The notes under the pieces are model-generated. The model saw only the letters and a list, made by a program, of their open reading frames with translations. It did no database searches and was not told the origin of the DNA. 64,000 bases of DNA from Raineyella antarctica (GTDB lineage: Bacteria; Actinomycetota; Actinomycetes; Propionibacteriales; Propionibacteriaceae). Positions 38,311-46,462 of this stretch are shown here, piece after piece. The stretch is taken from positions 186,001-250,000 of the forward strand of contig NZ_FMYF01000002.1 of NCBI RefSeq assembly GCF_900092135.1. The letters are read 5' to 3'. Position 1 is the first letter of the stretch; every line of letters starts with the position of its first letter. The translations under genes and the position numbers were made by a program.

Positions 38311-39140
38311 GGCTGCACCTTTGCTGTGGGGGTCTGGGGAGAAGCGGACGGGGAGGCTGCGGAGCGGGGGGAGGGGACGTCGACGAGGACCAGCGGGACG
38401 TCCTGCTGCGCGATCGCCGTACGGGCGGGCTCGGGCAGCCCGCTGTCGGTGATGACGGCGTCGAGCTCGGAGAGCCGGGCCGCGCGCAGGTCGGCCACCT
38501 TGCCGTACTTGCTGCTGTCGGTGAGGAGCACGGTGCGGGTGGAATTCTCGACGATCGCGCGCTTGACGACCTTCTTGGCCTCGGTCGGCACGGACAGGCC
38601 GCGCAGGTCGAAGGACGACGTGGAGAGGAAGGCGATGTCGATGTTGTATTCGGCGATCGCCGCGGCCGTCTGGGCGCCCTCGGTGGAGAGGTTCGCCCGA
38701 TCGACCTTGCCCGCCGCGAGGTACAGCTCCTCGCTGGCCGCATGCTCCGACAGGTAGGTCGCGATCGCCAGGTCGTTGGTAATGAAGGTCAGGTCCGCGC
38801 GGTCGGCGAGCGCGCGGGCCAGGGCCAGGGTGGTCGTGCCGGCGTCCAGCAGCACGAGCTCGCCGGGCCCGACCATGCTCGCGGCCTGCTGGGCGATGGC
38901 GGTCTTCTCCTCCTGGCGGATGCCTTCCTTGACGGCGTGGGACTGGTCCAGGACCAGACGGGCCGGCAGCGACACCCCGCCGGGCACCGAGGCCACGCGC
39001 CCCAGCTCCTCGAGGGCTCCGATGTCGCGGCGTACGGTCATGTGCGAGACGTCCAGGAGCTCGCAGAGTTCGGAGATCCTCGCCGTTCCCCGCTCCTCCA
39101 GGACGCTGAGGATGCGCCGGCGCCGCTCCAGGGGGATCAT
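38307..39140 (-). CDS. DeoR-family transcriptional regulator of the otn operon
   Basis: A 277-residue repressor-type regulator. Start ATG 39140, overlapping the otnI stop by 3 bp. The N-terminal winged helix is RRRRILSVLEERGTARISELCELLDVSHMTVRRDIGALEELG (family signature). The C-terminal sugar-phosphate sensor domain has LVLLDAGTTTLALARALADRADLTFITNDL and LLTDSSKYGKVA. It likely binds a phosphorylated tetronate intermediate and controls the operon it sits in. A Ser/Pro-rich tail ends the protein. Confidence 0.9.
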   Translation of the reverse strand: MIPLERRRRILSVLEERGTARISELCELLDVSHMTVRRDIGALEELGRVASVPGGVSLPARLVLDQSHAVKEGIRQEEKTAIAQQAASMVGPGELVLLDAGTTTLALARALADRADLTFITNDLAIATYLSEHAASEELYLAAGKVDRANLSTEGAQTAAAIAEYNIDIAFLSTSSFDLRGLSVPTEAKKVVKRAIVENSTRTVLLTDSSKYGKVADLRAARLSELDAVITDSGLPEPARTAIAQQDVPLVLVDVPSPRSAASPSASPQTPTAKVQP

Positions 39141-39922
39141 CGCGAGGATGTCCGGTAGGCGTCGAGCCAGCCGAGTCCGGCCTCGGTGCCGGCGGCCGGG
39201 TTGTACTCGCACCCGACCCAGCCGGTGTAACCGGCGTCGTCCAAGGCGGCGAGCACGTACGGGTAGTTCAGCTCGCCGGTGTCGGGCTCGTGCCGCTCGG
39301 GCACCGAGGCGATCTGGACGTGGCCGACCCGGTCGACCGTCCGCCGGATGAGCCGGGTCACGTCGCCGTCGGTGATCTGCGCGTGGTAGAGGTCCAGTTG
39401 GAGCCGGACGTTGTCCCGCTCGACCGTGTCGAGGAACTCCAGCCCCTGCCGCACGCTGGCGATGTGGTAACCGGGCACGTCGTACGGGTTCAGCGGCTCG
39501 ACCAGGATCAGGCAGCCGGCCTCGGCGGCACGGTCGGCGGCGTAGCGGATGTTGCGCAGGTACGTCTCGCCACAGGCCGCGGACGGGTTGCCGCCGGTGA
39601 TCCCGGCCATGGTGTGCAGGCGCGGGCAGTCGAGCACCTCGGCGTACGCCAGGGCGGTCTCGACTGCGGCCTCGAACTCGGCCTCCCGACCGGGCAGGGC
39701 CGCAATGCCGCGCTCGCCCCCCGACCAGTCGCCCGGCGGCATGTTGAACAGCGCCTGCGTCAGGTTGTACTCGGCGAGCCGGTCGGCGATGTCCTGGGCC
39801 GGGAAGTCGTACGGGAAGAGGAACTCCACTGCCTCGAAGCCGGCGCGGGCGGCGGCCTCGAAGCGGTCGAGGAAGGGCAGTTCGGTGAAGAGCATCGACA
39901 GGTTGGCTGCGAACCGGGGCAT
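39137..39922 (-). CDS. otnI: 2-oxo-tetronate isomerase (hydroxypyruvate isomerase family)
   Basis: A 261-residue TIM-barrel isomerase, start ATG 39922 after GAAGGA. MPRFAANLSMLFTELPFLDRFEAAARAGFEAVEFLFPYDFP is the family N-terminus. Metal-binding acids are in LILVEPLNPYDVPGYHIAS (Glu), VRLQLDLYHAQITDGD (Asp) and WVGCEYNPAAGTEAGLGWL (Glu). OtnI interconverts 2-oxo- and 3-oxo-tetronate so that the kinase OtnK can act. The alternative, hydroxypyruvate isomerase of glyoxylate metabolism, is less likely given the neighbours. Confidence 0.9.
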   Translation of the reverse strand: MPRFAANLSMLFTELPFLDRFEAAARAGFEAVEFLFPYDFPAQDIADRLAEYNLTQALFNMPPGDWSGGERGIAALPGREAEFEAAVETALAYAEVLDCPRLHTMAGITGGNPSAACGETYLRNIRYAADRAAEAGCLILVEPLNPYDVPGYHIASVRQGLEFLDTVERDNVRLQLDLYHAQITDGDVTRLIRRTVDRVGHVQIASVPERHEPDTGELNYPYVLAALDDAGYTGWVGCEYNPAAGTEAGLGWLDAYRTSSR

Positions 39923-39939
39923 GGTGGGTCCTTCGGGGG

Positions 39940-41349
39940 TCAGTGCGCGGTCTGCGGCGCGGTTTGCTCTGCGGTCTGCGGTGCGGGCTGCGGTGCAGTC
40001 TGTTGTGCGGGCTGCGGTGCGGGCTGTTGTGCGGTGGTGAAGAAGTCGGTGTCGCCGAAGTTCCCGGACTTCAGGGCGAGTTCGATGCCGGAGTCGAGCG
40101 CGCGCACCCAGGGCACGCCGGGAGCGATCTGGGGGCCGACCTCGAAGCCGGTCACGCCGAGGGCGGTCGTGACGGATCCGGAGGTCTCGCCTCCCGCGAC
40201 CACGAAGCGTCGTACGCCGTCCTCCGCGAGCCGGGCGGCCACGGTGGCGAACAGTGCCTCGATCGCCTCGCTGGTGCGCTCGGCGCCGTAGGTGGCGTGG
40301 AGCCTGGCCACCTCGTCGGGCGGCGCGGTGGCATAGACGAGCGGTGCGGCCCCCTCCCCGGACCGCTCCAGGGCCCAGGCGAGGACGTCGCGGGCGTACG
40401 TCGGAGGGTCGGCCAGGAGCCGGTCGACGTCGACCCGGAGCGTGGGTGCGCCGGAGGCGTCGTAGGCGGCTACCTGCTGGTTGGTCATCACCGAGCAGGA
40501 TCCCGACAGGATCACGGTCCGCCCGGGGGTCGGCTGCCAGGTCCGCGTGTCGTGGTCGGCGTGCTGCCACGTGCCGGTGGCGTCGTCGGCGTGCTGCCAC
40601 GTGCCGGTGGCGTCGTCGGCGTGCTGTCCCGCAGGCCTGCTCAGTACGCGCGCCAGTCCGGCGCCCAGGCCCGAGCCCCCGGTCACCAGGGGAAGGTCCG
40701 CGACGGCCTCGCCGAGGACATCCAGGTCGTCGTCGGTGACGGCGTCCAGGACCGCGTAGCGGAAACCCTCGGCCTTCAGGGCAGCCAGTGCGTCGCGTAC
40801 GGCAGCGCTGCCCCGGGCAACGACGGCCGCGTCCACGTTCCCGGTCCTGCCCTGGGACTGCCGGTCCATCAGGCGCATGAGGTTGGAATCGGTCATCGGC
40901 GTGATGGGGTGGTGGCGCATGCCCGACTCGTGCAGCGGCGCGTCACCGACGAACAGGTAGCCCTTGTAGACGGTGCGGCCGTTGACCGGAAGCGCAGGGC
41001 AGATGACGGTGAAGTCGGTGCCCAGTGCCGCGAGCAGGGCGTCCGTGACGGGCCCGATGTTGCCCTGGTCGGTACTGTCGAAGGTGGAGCAGTACTTGAA
41101 GTAGAAGCGCTCGGCGCCGATCGACTGCAGGAACCCCAGGGCGGCCAGGCTCATCTCCACCGCCTCAGGGGCCGGGTTGGAGCGGCTCTTGAGGCTGACC
41201 ACGACCGCGTCGACGTCCTCCGGCACCGAGGTCGCGGCGGTCGGGACGCCGGTCAGCTGGACGGTGCGCAGACCGTTGGCGACCAGGAACCCGGCGATGT
41301 CGGTCGCGCCGGTGAAGTCGTCGGCGATCACGCCGAGCCGTACAGCCAT
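39940..41349 (-). CDS. otnK: 3-oxo-tetronate kinase (DUF1537 four-carbon acid sugar kinase)
   Basis: A 469-residue kinase, start ATG 41349 after AGGAG. The N-terminal substrate domain has LGVIADDFTGATDIAGFL and FYFKYCSTFDSTDQGNIGPVTDALL; the C-terminal nucleotide domain has RRFVVAGGETSGSVTTALGVTGFEVGPQIAPGVPW and LKSGNFGDTDFF. It phosphorylates 3-oxo-tetronate at C4. Two oddities: three copies of a 10-residue repeat (WQHADDATGT type) lie between the domains, encoded by an exact 30-bp duplication at 40561-40620, and a C-terminal tail of about 30 residues repeats QPAPQ/QTAPQ beyond the usual end. First gene of the operon. Confidence 0.93.
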   Translation of the reverse strand: MAVRLGVIADDFTGATDIAGFLVANGLRTVQLTGVPTAATSVPEDVDAVVVSLKSRSNPAPEAVEMSLAALGFLQSIGAERFYFKYCSTFDSTDQGNIGPVTDALLAALGTDFTVICPALPVNGRTVYKGYLFVGDAPLHESGMRHHPITPMTDSNLMRLMDRQSQGRTGNVDAAVVARGSAAVRDALAALKAEGFRYAVLDAVTDDDLDVLGEAVADLPLVTGGSGLGAGLARVLSRPAGQHADDATGTWQHADDATGTWQHADHDTRTWQPTPGRTVILSGSCSVMTNQQVAAYDASGAPTLRVDVDRLLADPPTYARDVLAWALERSGEGAAPLVYATAPPDEVARLHATYGAERTSEAIEALFATVAARLAEDGVRRFVVAGGETSGSVTTALGVTGFEVGPQIAPGVPWVRALDSGIELALKSGNFGDTDFFTTAQQPAPQPAQQTAPQPAPQTAEQTAPQTAH

Positions 41350-41436
41350 ATCCACTCCTGAGGAGCGCACCACGACCCGGCGCGCCATTGCGTAGGGGTG
41401 ACCGAGGTGTCGACAACGTCGCACGTCCTCGGTCGA

Positions 41437-41480
41437 TCGTTGTCACGAAACTTAACACAGCTTCACAAAAATGCACAAGT
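41437..41480 (-). promoter_or_regulatory. AT-rich candidate promoter/operator of the otn operon
   Basis: Upstream of otnK, in otherwise GC-rich DNA, the minus strand has two similar blocks, TTGTGCATTTTTGTGAAGC and CTGTGTTAAGTTTCGTGAC, each with a TGTG...GTGA pair. Two spaced direct copies are typical of DeoR-family operators, and the local regulator gene is DeoR-type. This is inference from position and pattern only. Confidence 0.4.
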
Positions 41481-41623
41481 GGTGGCGGGCGCGCTTGAAC
41501 CGAGCTGTGGGAGCGGCGGTCTGGGGGCGGCGTACGGCAGCCTCGGCGCAGGTCGAGGTGTCGGGACAGGCCCCTCCGGCCGCCCTCGATTATTTGTCAG
41601 TGCGTTCGATTAGCGTGGTGGTC

Positions 41624-42955
41624 ATGGAACGGGAATGGGGAACCCGAACCGGCGCTGTGTTGGCCGGGATACGTACGGGTCTGGACGCATTGGACGACGA
41701 TCGATCACTGGCCACCGATGCCGAACGGGTGGCCTTGCTGGATGCGGCGGTGGAGGCCGCGGACCGGTTGGCCGCGTTGGCCGCGGTGCTGGCCGCCGAG
41801 ACTGACGCGTACGGGGCCGACGTCACGGCGACGGGGCTGCCAGTGGTGAGCCTGCTGTCCGCGCAGCGGCGGATGACACGGCGTGAGGGCTGGGCGCTGC
41901 TCGGTCTGGGCCGGGACCTGCGCAGCTTCCCCGACCTCACCCGGGCCGCGCTGGCGGGTGAGGCCTCGCCGGCGCAGGTGCGGGCGATCACCAGGGTGCT
42001 GGCGGATCTGCCCGATGACCTGGACGCAGGTGAGCGCGCCCGGGCCGAGGCGATGATGGTCGGCTTCGCCGCCGAGTTCGACGCCAAGGGCCTGTCCACG
42101 TTGTCCGGGCACCTGCTGGAGGTGATCGCGCCGGAGGTGGTCGACCGGTTGGAGGCCGAGCGGTTGGAGCGGGAGGAGCGCTTGGCCCGGCGGAATCGAG
42201 AGTTGTCGTTCACCGATGACGGGCACGGAACGGTGAAGATCCGCGGAAGGCTGCCGGTGCTGCAGGCGCAGACCCTGATCGAGCAGATCAACGCGATGGC
42301 TTCAGCCGAGGCCCGTCGCGCGCTGGACGCGCTGGATCCGCTGGCCGAGGAGGTCACCCCGACGATGCGCCGGGCGGACGCCCTGGTCGCGCTGGCCGAG
42401 GCCGCCGCGGCCCATCAGGACGCGCCGGCGCATGGCGGCGACCGGCCGCGGATCGTAGTGACCATGCCGCACGAGCGGTTGGCCGACCTGGCGGCGGGTG
42501 CTCGTCTGGTCGGGCCGGACCAGCCGATCAGCGCTGGGGAGCTGCGCCGGTTGTGCTGCGACGCAGACCTGGTGCCGGTGGTGCTCGGCGCCGAGTCGGA
42601 GGTCCTCGACGTGGGCCGCGAACACCGGCTGGTCACCGCCCCCATCCGCACCGCCCTCAACGCCCGGGACCGAGGGTGTGTGTTCCCCGGCTGCGACAAG
42701 CCGCCGACGGACTGCCATGCGCACCACATCGTGCCGTGGCAGGCCGGTGGGGCGACATCGCTGGACAACCTCGTCTCGGTCTGCGCGCACCATCACCGCA
42801 TCGTCGAGCCAACCACCGCACCTGCGGACAAGCGCTGGCAGATCCGTCTGGGCAACGGCGGCATCCCGGAGGTGCTGCCGCCGGTTCGCGTCGACCCCGA
42901 GCAGCGGCCCCGACGCCACCAACGCTTCAGGATCCCGCGCGCCGAGGCCGCCTGA
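41624..42955 (+). CDS. DUF222 / HNH endonuclease (13E12 family)
   Basis: A 443-residue protein. The DUF222 domain (about residues 20-330) has RMTRREGWALLGLGRDLRSFPDLTRAALAGEASPAQVRAI. The C-terminal HNH nuclease is GCVFPGCDKPPTDCHAHHIVPWQAGGATSLDNLVSVCAHHHRIV, with four Cys/His zinc ligands and the H-H catalytic pair. These proteins occur in many copies in actinobacterial genomes and resemble the M. tuberculosis 13E12 repeat family linked to prophage-like sites. The biological role is not known. ATG 41624 fits the conserved start; longer in-frame starts lack family sequence. Confidence 0.9.
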   Translation: MEREWGTRTGAVLAGIRTGLDALDDDRSLATDAERVALLDAAVEAADRLAALAAVLAAETDAYGADVTATGLPVVSLLSAQRRMTRREGWALLGLGRDLRSFPDLTRAALAGEASPAQVRAITRVLADLPDDLDAGERARAEAMMVGFAAEFDAKGLSTLSGHLLEVIAPEVVDRLEAERLEREERLARRNRELSFTDDGHGTVKIRGRLPVLQAQTLIEQINAMASAEARRALDALDPLAEEVTPTMRRADALVALAEAAAAHQDAPAHGGDRPRIVVTMPHERLADLAAGARLVGPDQPISAGELRRLCCDADLVPVVLGAESEVLDVGREHRLVTAPIRTALNARDRGCVFPGCDKPPTDCHAHHIVPWQAGGATSLDNLVSVCAHHHRIVEPTTAPADKRWQIRLGNGGIPEVLPPVRVDPEQRPRRHQRFRIPRAEAA

Positions 42956-42998
42956 CCGGGCCGCGGTCGGGAACCCGTCACGTCCTCGTGCCGGGGCC

Positions 42999-43074
42999 TC
43001 GGTGCTGCCCCGGGAAGGGCGGGGATCGGTGCTGCCCAGGGGAGGGGGGCTCGGTGCTGCCAGGGAGGGGGCGG
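42999..43074. repeat. Imperfect 25-27 bp tandem repeat
   Basis: TCGGTGCTGCC followed by a G-rich stretch occurs at 42999, 43026 and 43051 between convergent genes. It is probably a slippage array; no hairpin was seen. Confidence 0.7.
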
Positions 43075-43075
43075 T

Positions 43076-43657
43076 TCAGATGCGCAGGTCGAGGCGCATC
43101 ACGACGCGCGGGAACCCGCCCGAGACCGAGTCCGTACGTGCGGCCAACTCGAAGCCTGCCGCCTCGAACACCGCACGGGTGCCCACGTACGCCATGGTCG
43201 GGTCGACCCGCTGCCCCTGGTTGTCGACTGGATAGCCCTCGACCGCCGGGGCGCCCAGCTCGTACGCGTACTCGACGGCGCCGGCGAGCGCGGCGTGGGA
43301 GATGCCCTGGCCGCGGCGGCCGGGCCGGACCCGGATGCACCAGATCGACCACACCGGCAGGTCGTCCACGTGCGGGATCTTGCGGGAATTCGCGAACGGC
43401 AGTTCGGCCCGCGGGGCGATGGCGGCCCAGCCGACGACGTCGTCGCCGTCGTACGCCAGGATCCCGGGCGCCACCGGGCGCCGGGTCAGCCCAAGGACGT
43501 AGTCCGCGCGGGCGGTGCCGAGGAGCGAGCGGTTCGTCTTCGAATCGATCCGGTGGCTGAGGCACCAGCACACGGAGGAGTCAGGGTTCTTCGGTCCGAG
43601 CATGGTGGCGAGGTCGTCGAAGCGGTCCTCGGTGGCCGGGTGGGTGGTGATCGTCAT
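43076..43657 (-). CDS. GNAT-family N-acetyltransferase
   Basis: A 193-residue acetyltransferase. The acetyl-CoA binding loop is RVRPGRRGQGISHAALAGAVEYAYE (Q/R-x-x-G-x-G/A type, residues about 108-132). The N-terminal CWCLSHRIDSK and the C-terminal YVGTRAVFEAAGFELAARTD are typical of a Cys-rich GNAT subgroup common in actinobacteria. The acceptor is unknown. Start ATG 43657; it is followed upstream by the SRPBCC gene on the same strand after 12 bp. Confidence 0.85.
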   Translation of the reverse strand: MTITTHPATEDRFDDLATMLGPKNPDSSVCWCLSHRIDSKTNRSLLGTARADYVLGLTRRPVAPGILAYDGDDVVGWAAIAPRAELPFANSRKIPHVDDLPVWSIWCIRVRPGRRGQGISHAALAGAVEYAYELGAPAVEGYPVDNQGQRVDPTMAYVGTRAVFEAAGFELAARTDSVSGGFPRVVMRLDLRI

Positions 43658-43669
43658 GGTGCGGGCGCC

Positions 43670-44200
43670 TCAGTTCTCCGGTGGCCGGCTCTCCGGCCGG
43701 CTCTGCTGCGGCGCGGTCTGCTCCGGCAGGGTCTCCCGCGGGCCCTGCTCCGCGCTCTCCGGCAGGGTCTGCTCCGGCAGGGTCTGCTCCGGCAGACTCT
43801 CCTCCGGCCAGCTCGCCTCGGCCAGCTCCTGGAGTCGGCGCAGGTCCGCCGCCACCGCCTCGATGTCGCGGTCGAACTCGGCATCGGTCATCTCGAACTG
43901 GCGGATGGTGAAGACCACCTCGGCGCCCTCCGGATGCGGCAGCACCCGCATCGGGTTGTGCACGACGACCCCGGAGGGGAGCGTCACGTCGTGGTCGAGG
44001 ATCAGGTACGGGTTGCGTTCGGTGAAGCGGAGGGTGACCCGGCCCATCGGCGACTCCACCACCAGGTCGTCGCCCTCCCGTAGGAGCTCGCCCTTGGCCA
44101 GCCCGGCGGCCCAGCGCGGCAGATTGTCGACGTCGGCGGCGAGGTCGTACACGGCCCCGGGATCGCGATGGATCACCTGGCTCACGTGGCGGCTACGCAT
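43670..44200 (-). CDS. SRPBCC-family protein with Glu/Pro repeat tail
   Basis: A 176-residue START-like protein. Residues 1-130 form the lipid/polyketide-binding fold (VSQVIHRDPGAVYDLAADVDNLPRWAAGLAKGELL ... VVFTIRQFEMTDAEFDRDIEAVAADLRRLQELAE). The last about 45 residues are repeats of LPEQT with related variants, coded by a 15-bp tandem repeat (43761-43790 exact). The tail looks disordered and expanded. Function unknown; start ATG 44200. Confidence 0.82.
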   Translation of the reverse strand: MRSRHVSQVIHRDPGAVYDLAADVDNLPRWAAGLAKGELLREGDDLVVESPMGRVTLRFTERNPYLILDHDVTLPSGVVVHNPMRVLPHPEGAEVVFTIRQFEMTDAEFDRDIEAVAADLRRLQELAEASWPEESLPEQTLPEQTLPESAEQGPRETLPEQTAPQQSRPESRPPEN

Positions 44201-44258
44201 GGCCCTACCCTGCCATGCGCCGCGGGTGACGGCCAGAGCCCGAAGGGGGCTCGCGCCC

Positions 44259-45119
44259 TCACTCCACCTTCGCGGCCGCCGGCGTGGCCGCCCAGCTGCC
44301 CAGCAGGTCCAGCGCCCGGGCCGACGGCGAGCCCGGCTCGGCAGTGTAGATCGACATCGTCTGGCCCTCGTCGGCCACCAGCCGCAGGCTCTCGTAGCTG
44401 AGCTCCAGGTCGCCGACCTCCGGGTGGTGGAAGCGCTTGGACCCGGCCCGGTGGGTGTGCACGTTGTGCACCGCCCAGCGGGTCCGGAACGTCTCCGAGC
44501 GGGTCGACAGCTCCCCGATCAGGTCCGACAGGTCCTTGTCGTACGGGTCCCGGCCGGCCTCGGCCCGCAACGCGGCGACGCACTCGTCGGCGATCCGGTC
44601 CCAGTCCAGGAAGAACCGCGGCGCCTCCGGGGACAGGAAGATGAACCGCGCGGTGTTCGGCCGCTTCGGCGCGAAGTCGACCACCGGGGCGTACAGCGCC
44701 CGGCCCAGCGCGTTGAGCGCCAGCAGGTCGAAGTGCTCGTTGCGCACCAGCGCCGGCCCGGTGAACGAGTCCAGCACCAGTTGCACGCCGGGGCGCACCT
44801 TCCGCGGAGTCGTCCGGCGCCGCTGCGGGCGTCCCGGCCCGGCCGTACGCAACAGGTCGGCCAGGTGCGCGGCCTCGTCCTCGTCCAGCTGCAGTGCCCG
44901 GACCAGTCCCTCGAGCACCGACTCGGAGACCGTTCCGACGTGCCCGCGCTCCAGCCGGGTGTAGTACTCCACGCTGATCCCGGCCAGCAGCGCGACCTCC
45001 TCGCGCCGCAGCCCGCTGACGCGACGGTTGCCCCCGTACGCCGGCAGCCCGGCCCGGTCGGGGGTGATCCGGCCCCGCCGCGAGGTCAGGAAGTCACGGA
45101 TGTCGTCGTTCGTCGCCAC
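44259..45119 (-). CDS. XRE-family regulator with MmyB-like ligand domain
   Basis: A 286-residue regulator starting at GTG 45119. An N-terminal helix-turn-helix (RREEVALLAGISVEYYTRLERGHVGTVSESVLEGLVRALQL, about residues 38-78) is followed by the MmyB-like PAS domain (PALVRNEHFDLLALNALGRALYAPVVD ... FHHPEVGDLELSYESLRL), which in relatives binds a fatty acid. It is divergent from an aldo/keto reductase operon with four 21-bp repeats between them, the likely binding sites. Such regulators usually control the neighbouring oxidoreductase. Confidence 0.92.
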   Translation of the reverse strand: MATNDDIRDFLTSRRGRITPDRAGLPAYGGNRRVSGLRREEVALLAGISVEYYTRLERGHVGTVSESVLEGLVRALQLDEDEAAHLADLLRTAGPGRPQRRRTTPRKVRPGVQLVLDSFTGPALVRNEHFDLLALNALGRALYAPVVDFAPKRPNTARFIFLSPEAPRFFLDWDRIADECVAALRAEAGRDPYDKDLSDLIGELSTRSETFRTRWAVHNVHTHRAGSKRFHHPEVGDLELSYESLRLVADEGQTMSIYTAEPGSPSARALDLLGSWAATPAAAKVE

Positions 45120-45206
45120 GCCTCCACGCTACGTCGACGCGCCCGCCGCAGGCAGGTACTGCTGGTACCCCTCTTCGCAGAGTCTCCCGCGCGGTCGAGG
45201 ACGGTG

Positions 45207-45290
45207 GTTGCCTTGGTGGCAACGGCAGAGAGCCCGGTGGAAACGGCCGAGCACCTGGTCGCAACGACCGAGAACTTGGTCGCAAGGACA
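45207..45290. promoter_or_regulatory. Four tandem 21-bp repeats between divergent XRE regulator and AKR
   Basis: Units of exactly 21 bp at 45207-45227, 45228-45248, 45249-45269 and 45270-45290 share GAG..CTGGTCGCAACGACC. The core GGTCG-CAA-CGACC is an inverted repeat. A 21-bp period places each site on the same face of the helix, as expected for an array of operator sites for the adjacent XRE regulator. Confidence 0.55.
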
Positions 45291-45346
45291 GCGAGGCGAC
45301 CGGCACCGGCCGTACGGGCCGACACCGGCCCACGGGAAGGAACGTC

Positions 45347-46318
45347 ATGGACCACGTACGACTGGGGGCCTCGGGCCTGAAGGTGAGCCGGATCGGGCTC
45401 GGCTGCATGAGCTTCGGCGACCCGGCCCGCGGCGGCTACACCAGCTGGTCGCTGGACGAGGAGGCCGCGCAGCCGTTCTTCCGGCAGGCGGTCGAGTCCG
45501 GCATCGACTTCTGGGACACCGCGAACTCCTACTGCAACGGCAGCTCGGAGGAGATCGTCGGGCGCGCTATCCGTACGTACGCCCGGCGCGAGGACATCGT
45601 GCTGGCCACCAAGGTGTACTTCCCGATGCACCCGGGTCCGGGCGGCTCCGGGCTGTCGCGCAAGGCGATCATGGAGAACATCGACGCAAGCCTGACCCGG
45701 CTCGGCACCGATTACGTCGACCTCTACCAGATCCACCGGTTCGACCCGGAGACGCCGGTGGAGGAGACGATGGAGGCGCTGCACGACGTGGTGAAGGCGG
45801 GCAAGGCCCGCTATCTGGGCGCCTCGTCGATGTGGGCGTGGCAGTTCGCGATGATGCAGTACACCGCCGACCTCGGCGGGTGGACGCACTTCGTGTCGAT
45901 GCAGGACCAGTACAACCTGCTGATGCGCGAGGAGGAGCGGGAGATGTTCGGCCTGCTCGCCGAGCAGGGCGTCGGCTCGATCCCCTTCTCCCCGCTGGCG
46001 AAGGGGCGGGTCACCCGGCCCTGGGGCGAGCGGACCTCGCGGATGGACCAGGACCCGGTCGGGGCGCGGTTCGACATCGAGGGCGACGAGCCGATCGTCG
46101 ACGCGGTGCAGCAGGTCGCGGCGGCCCGGGGGATCCCGATGGCGCAGGTCGCGCTGGCCTGGGTGCTGCGCAACCCGGTGGTGTCCGCGCCGATCGTGGG
46201 GGCCACCAAGCCGCACCACCTCGCCGATGCCGTCGCGGCCCTCGACGTACGACTCGAGGACGACGAGGTGGCGCTGCTCGAGCAGCACTACCGCCCGCAC
46301 GTGCCATCGGCCTTCTGA
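45347..46318 (+). CDS. Aldo/keto reductase
   Basis: A 323-residue NADPH-dependent oxidoreductase (TIM barrel) of the AKR family. Catalytic tetrad in IDFWDTANSYCNGSSEEIVG (Asp, Tyr), VLATKVYFPM (Lys) and YVDLYQIHRFDPE (His). C-terminal cofactor segment: LRNPVVSAPIVGATKPHHLADA. Start ATG 45347 after GGAAGGA. Physiological substrate unknown; it is the first of a group with a carboxymuconolactone decarboxylase family gene, another reductase and a cupin. Confidence 0.93.
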   Translation: MDHVRLGASGLKVSRIGLGCMSFGDPARGGYTSWSLDEEAAQPFFRQAVESGIDFWDTANSYCNGSSEEIVGRAIRTYARREDIVLATKVYFPMHPGPGGSGLSRKAIMENIDASLTRLGTDYVDLYQIHRFDPETPVEETMEALHDVVKAGKARYLGASSMWAWQFAMMQYTADLGGWTHFVSMQDQYNLLMREEEREMFGLLAEQGVGSIPFSPLAKGRVTRPWGERTSRMDQDPVGARFDIEGDEPIVDAVQQVAAARGIPMAQVALAWVLRNPVVSAPIVGATKPHHLADAVAALDVRLEDDEVALLEQHYRPHVPSAF

Positions 46319-46345
46319 AGCTTCATCGGCCGCCGACGCCCCGCC

Positions 46346-46396
46346 CTCCAGTTCTGGATCCTCCGCCGTCCGGGACGGACGATCAAGAACTGGGAG
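46346..46396. repeat. Dispersed TTCTTGATC palindrome, copy 3
   Basis: CTCCAGTTCTGGATC (46346-46360) pairs with GATCAAGAACTGGGAG (46381-46396), with one mismatch; the inner TCCG/CGGA pair is kept. A half copy (GGACGGACGATCCAGAACC) follows at about 46406. It lies between two genes of the same direction. Confidence 0.8.
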
Positions 46397-46462
46397 GCCC
46401 CCAGGGACGGACGATCCAGAACCGAAGCATTCCCCGCACCGACCCTTCCCCGAGGAGAACCC

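Noticed and set aside
39137..40600. Long N-terminal extension of OtnI
   Set aside because: It overlaps otnK out of frame and is Arg-rich. The conserved isomerase N-terminus begins at ATG 39922 with its own ribosome site.
45207..45290. Coding repeat continuing into the aldo/keto reductase N-terminus
   Set aside because: A frame is open through the repeats, but the reductase start at ATG 45347 has its own ribosome site and standard N-terminus; the repeats fit operator sites better.
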